NCBI RefSeq assembly: GCF_051401765.1
Contig: NC_135064.1
Location: forward strand, 24,712,001-24,776,000
Length of the DNA: 64,000 nt
DNA from: Calliopsis andreniformis
Taxonomy: Eukaryota > Arthropoda > Insecta > Hymenoptera > Andrenidae
Direction of reading: 5' to 3'
Position numbers and translations under genes: made by a program. Every line of letters starts with the position of its first letter. Position 1 is the stretch's first letter. Under the pieces are notes generated by a model. That model was given only the letters and a program-made list of their open reading frames with translations, was not told where the DNA came from and did no database searches. Positions 63,373 through 64,000 of this stretch are shown here, piece after piece.

Positions 63373-63600
63373 CTTGCCTATAACACGTGATTTTTCCTTA
63401 TCAGATGCTAATGAATACAATTTGTATAGTATTTCACACGAAACTCCTCAGACATGCCGTGGACGCGCGATTCAGATAAAATGTCTTCTCTGTGGGGCTG
63501 TGGCGTCACTCTTCTTCCAAATCTGGTGATCTAAGGGAACAGCGGAACGGAACCGGAAATGAACGCCATCATTGTTCACACTTGTATTTGTATTTGTATG
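63373..63600 (-). promoter_or_regulatory. untranslated first exon and promoter of the PEP-like gene
   Basis: A local rise in GC and CpG (about 63440-63560) abuts a strong minus-strand donor at 63373. No TATA box is evident. The exact transcription start cannot be read. Confidence 0.4.
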
Positions 63601-64000
63601 TAGTTTATTTACGTTGATCATACGTTGGATGATTTATTTGTTGATCTTGAAGTACATAATAAGTGTTACAAATTAATGATTTTGAAAGTATTTTTTTTGT
63701 TACTTGTTCATAATATTTTTAGAAAATCGGTTCTCGGATCTTTAATATGTAGTTGTACAGATTTATTGAATTCAAAATGCATTATGTATCTGAAACCTAC
63801 CTTAATTTGAAAAATGTAATATAAAAAATTATTTTTTCCGTTATTTTACAAATATTGTTTATATATTTTTTTATTTATTGTGCTAGAATATGATTTTGTA
63901 TGTATATAGTTACTATACTATGTGCTGCAATATTAGTTTTTGTATATAATGTGTATGTTACTATATAACTTTCTACAGACTTATTTGTAGTTTCCACTGT
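63601..64000. other. AT-rich right edge
   Basis: I see no supported feature. The 61-codon open frame at 63625-63810 has no recognisable content. Confidence 0.5.

Noticed and set aside
1..64000. CRISPR arrays, operons, rRNA and tRNA genes
   Set aside because: This is animal nuclear DNA. I saw no rRNA, and the few GGTTCGA-like words (for example near 24396) are not in a cloverleaf context. A tRNAscan run would be needed to exclude tRNAs fully.

Overview
The window is insect nuclear DNA, most likely from a hymenopteran such as a bee. Long AT-rich stretches alternate with sharply bounded GC- and CpG-rich islands, coding genes have GT-AG introns (many of them only 60-150 bases), and the recognisable proteins are animal orthologues. 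All gene models here were built by reading splice sites and phases by eye. The six complete models each close to a whole number of codons.

Layout. 1-17.4 kb holds almost no coding sequence. The exception is a probable first coding exon on the minus strand (2194-2259) of a gene that runs off the left edge, under a GC-rich promoter-like region (2.2-3.3 kb). A second GC-rich region lies at 8.5-12 kb. 17.5-24 kb is a 23-exon minus-strand BAG6 gene (ubiquitin-like domain to BAG-like C-terminus, 1283 aa). 24-32.4 kb is non-coding and contains a long foldback element. 32.4-45.0 kb is an 8-exon plus-strand gene for a secreted leucine-rich-repeat protein (632 aa). 48.2-49.5 kb is a minus-strand Spc25 kinetochore gene (236 aa). 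50.6-53.2 kb is a plus-strand gene with a TATA box for a secreted, heavily sequon-bearing, all-helical 658-aa protein that I cannot assign to a family. 53.7-55.1 kb is a minus-strand ZAD-type zinc-finger gene (400 aa). 56.3-63.5 kb is a minus-strand gene for a matrin-type zinc-finger protein resembling PEP, protein on ecdysone puffs (846 aa).

The genes do not form one pathway. BAG6 works in protein quality control, Spc25 in chromosome segregation, PEP in nuclear RNP, the LRR protein probably in adhesion or recognition, and the ZAD factor in transcription. The most novel item is the secreted helical glycoprotein at 50.6-53.2 kb. Other notable points are a tandem exon duplication inside BAG6, the foldback element near 24.85 kb, a small hAT-like element in an LRR-gene intron, and overlapping 3' ends at 53.6 kb.
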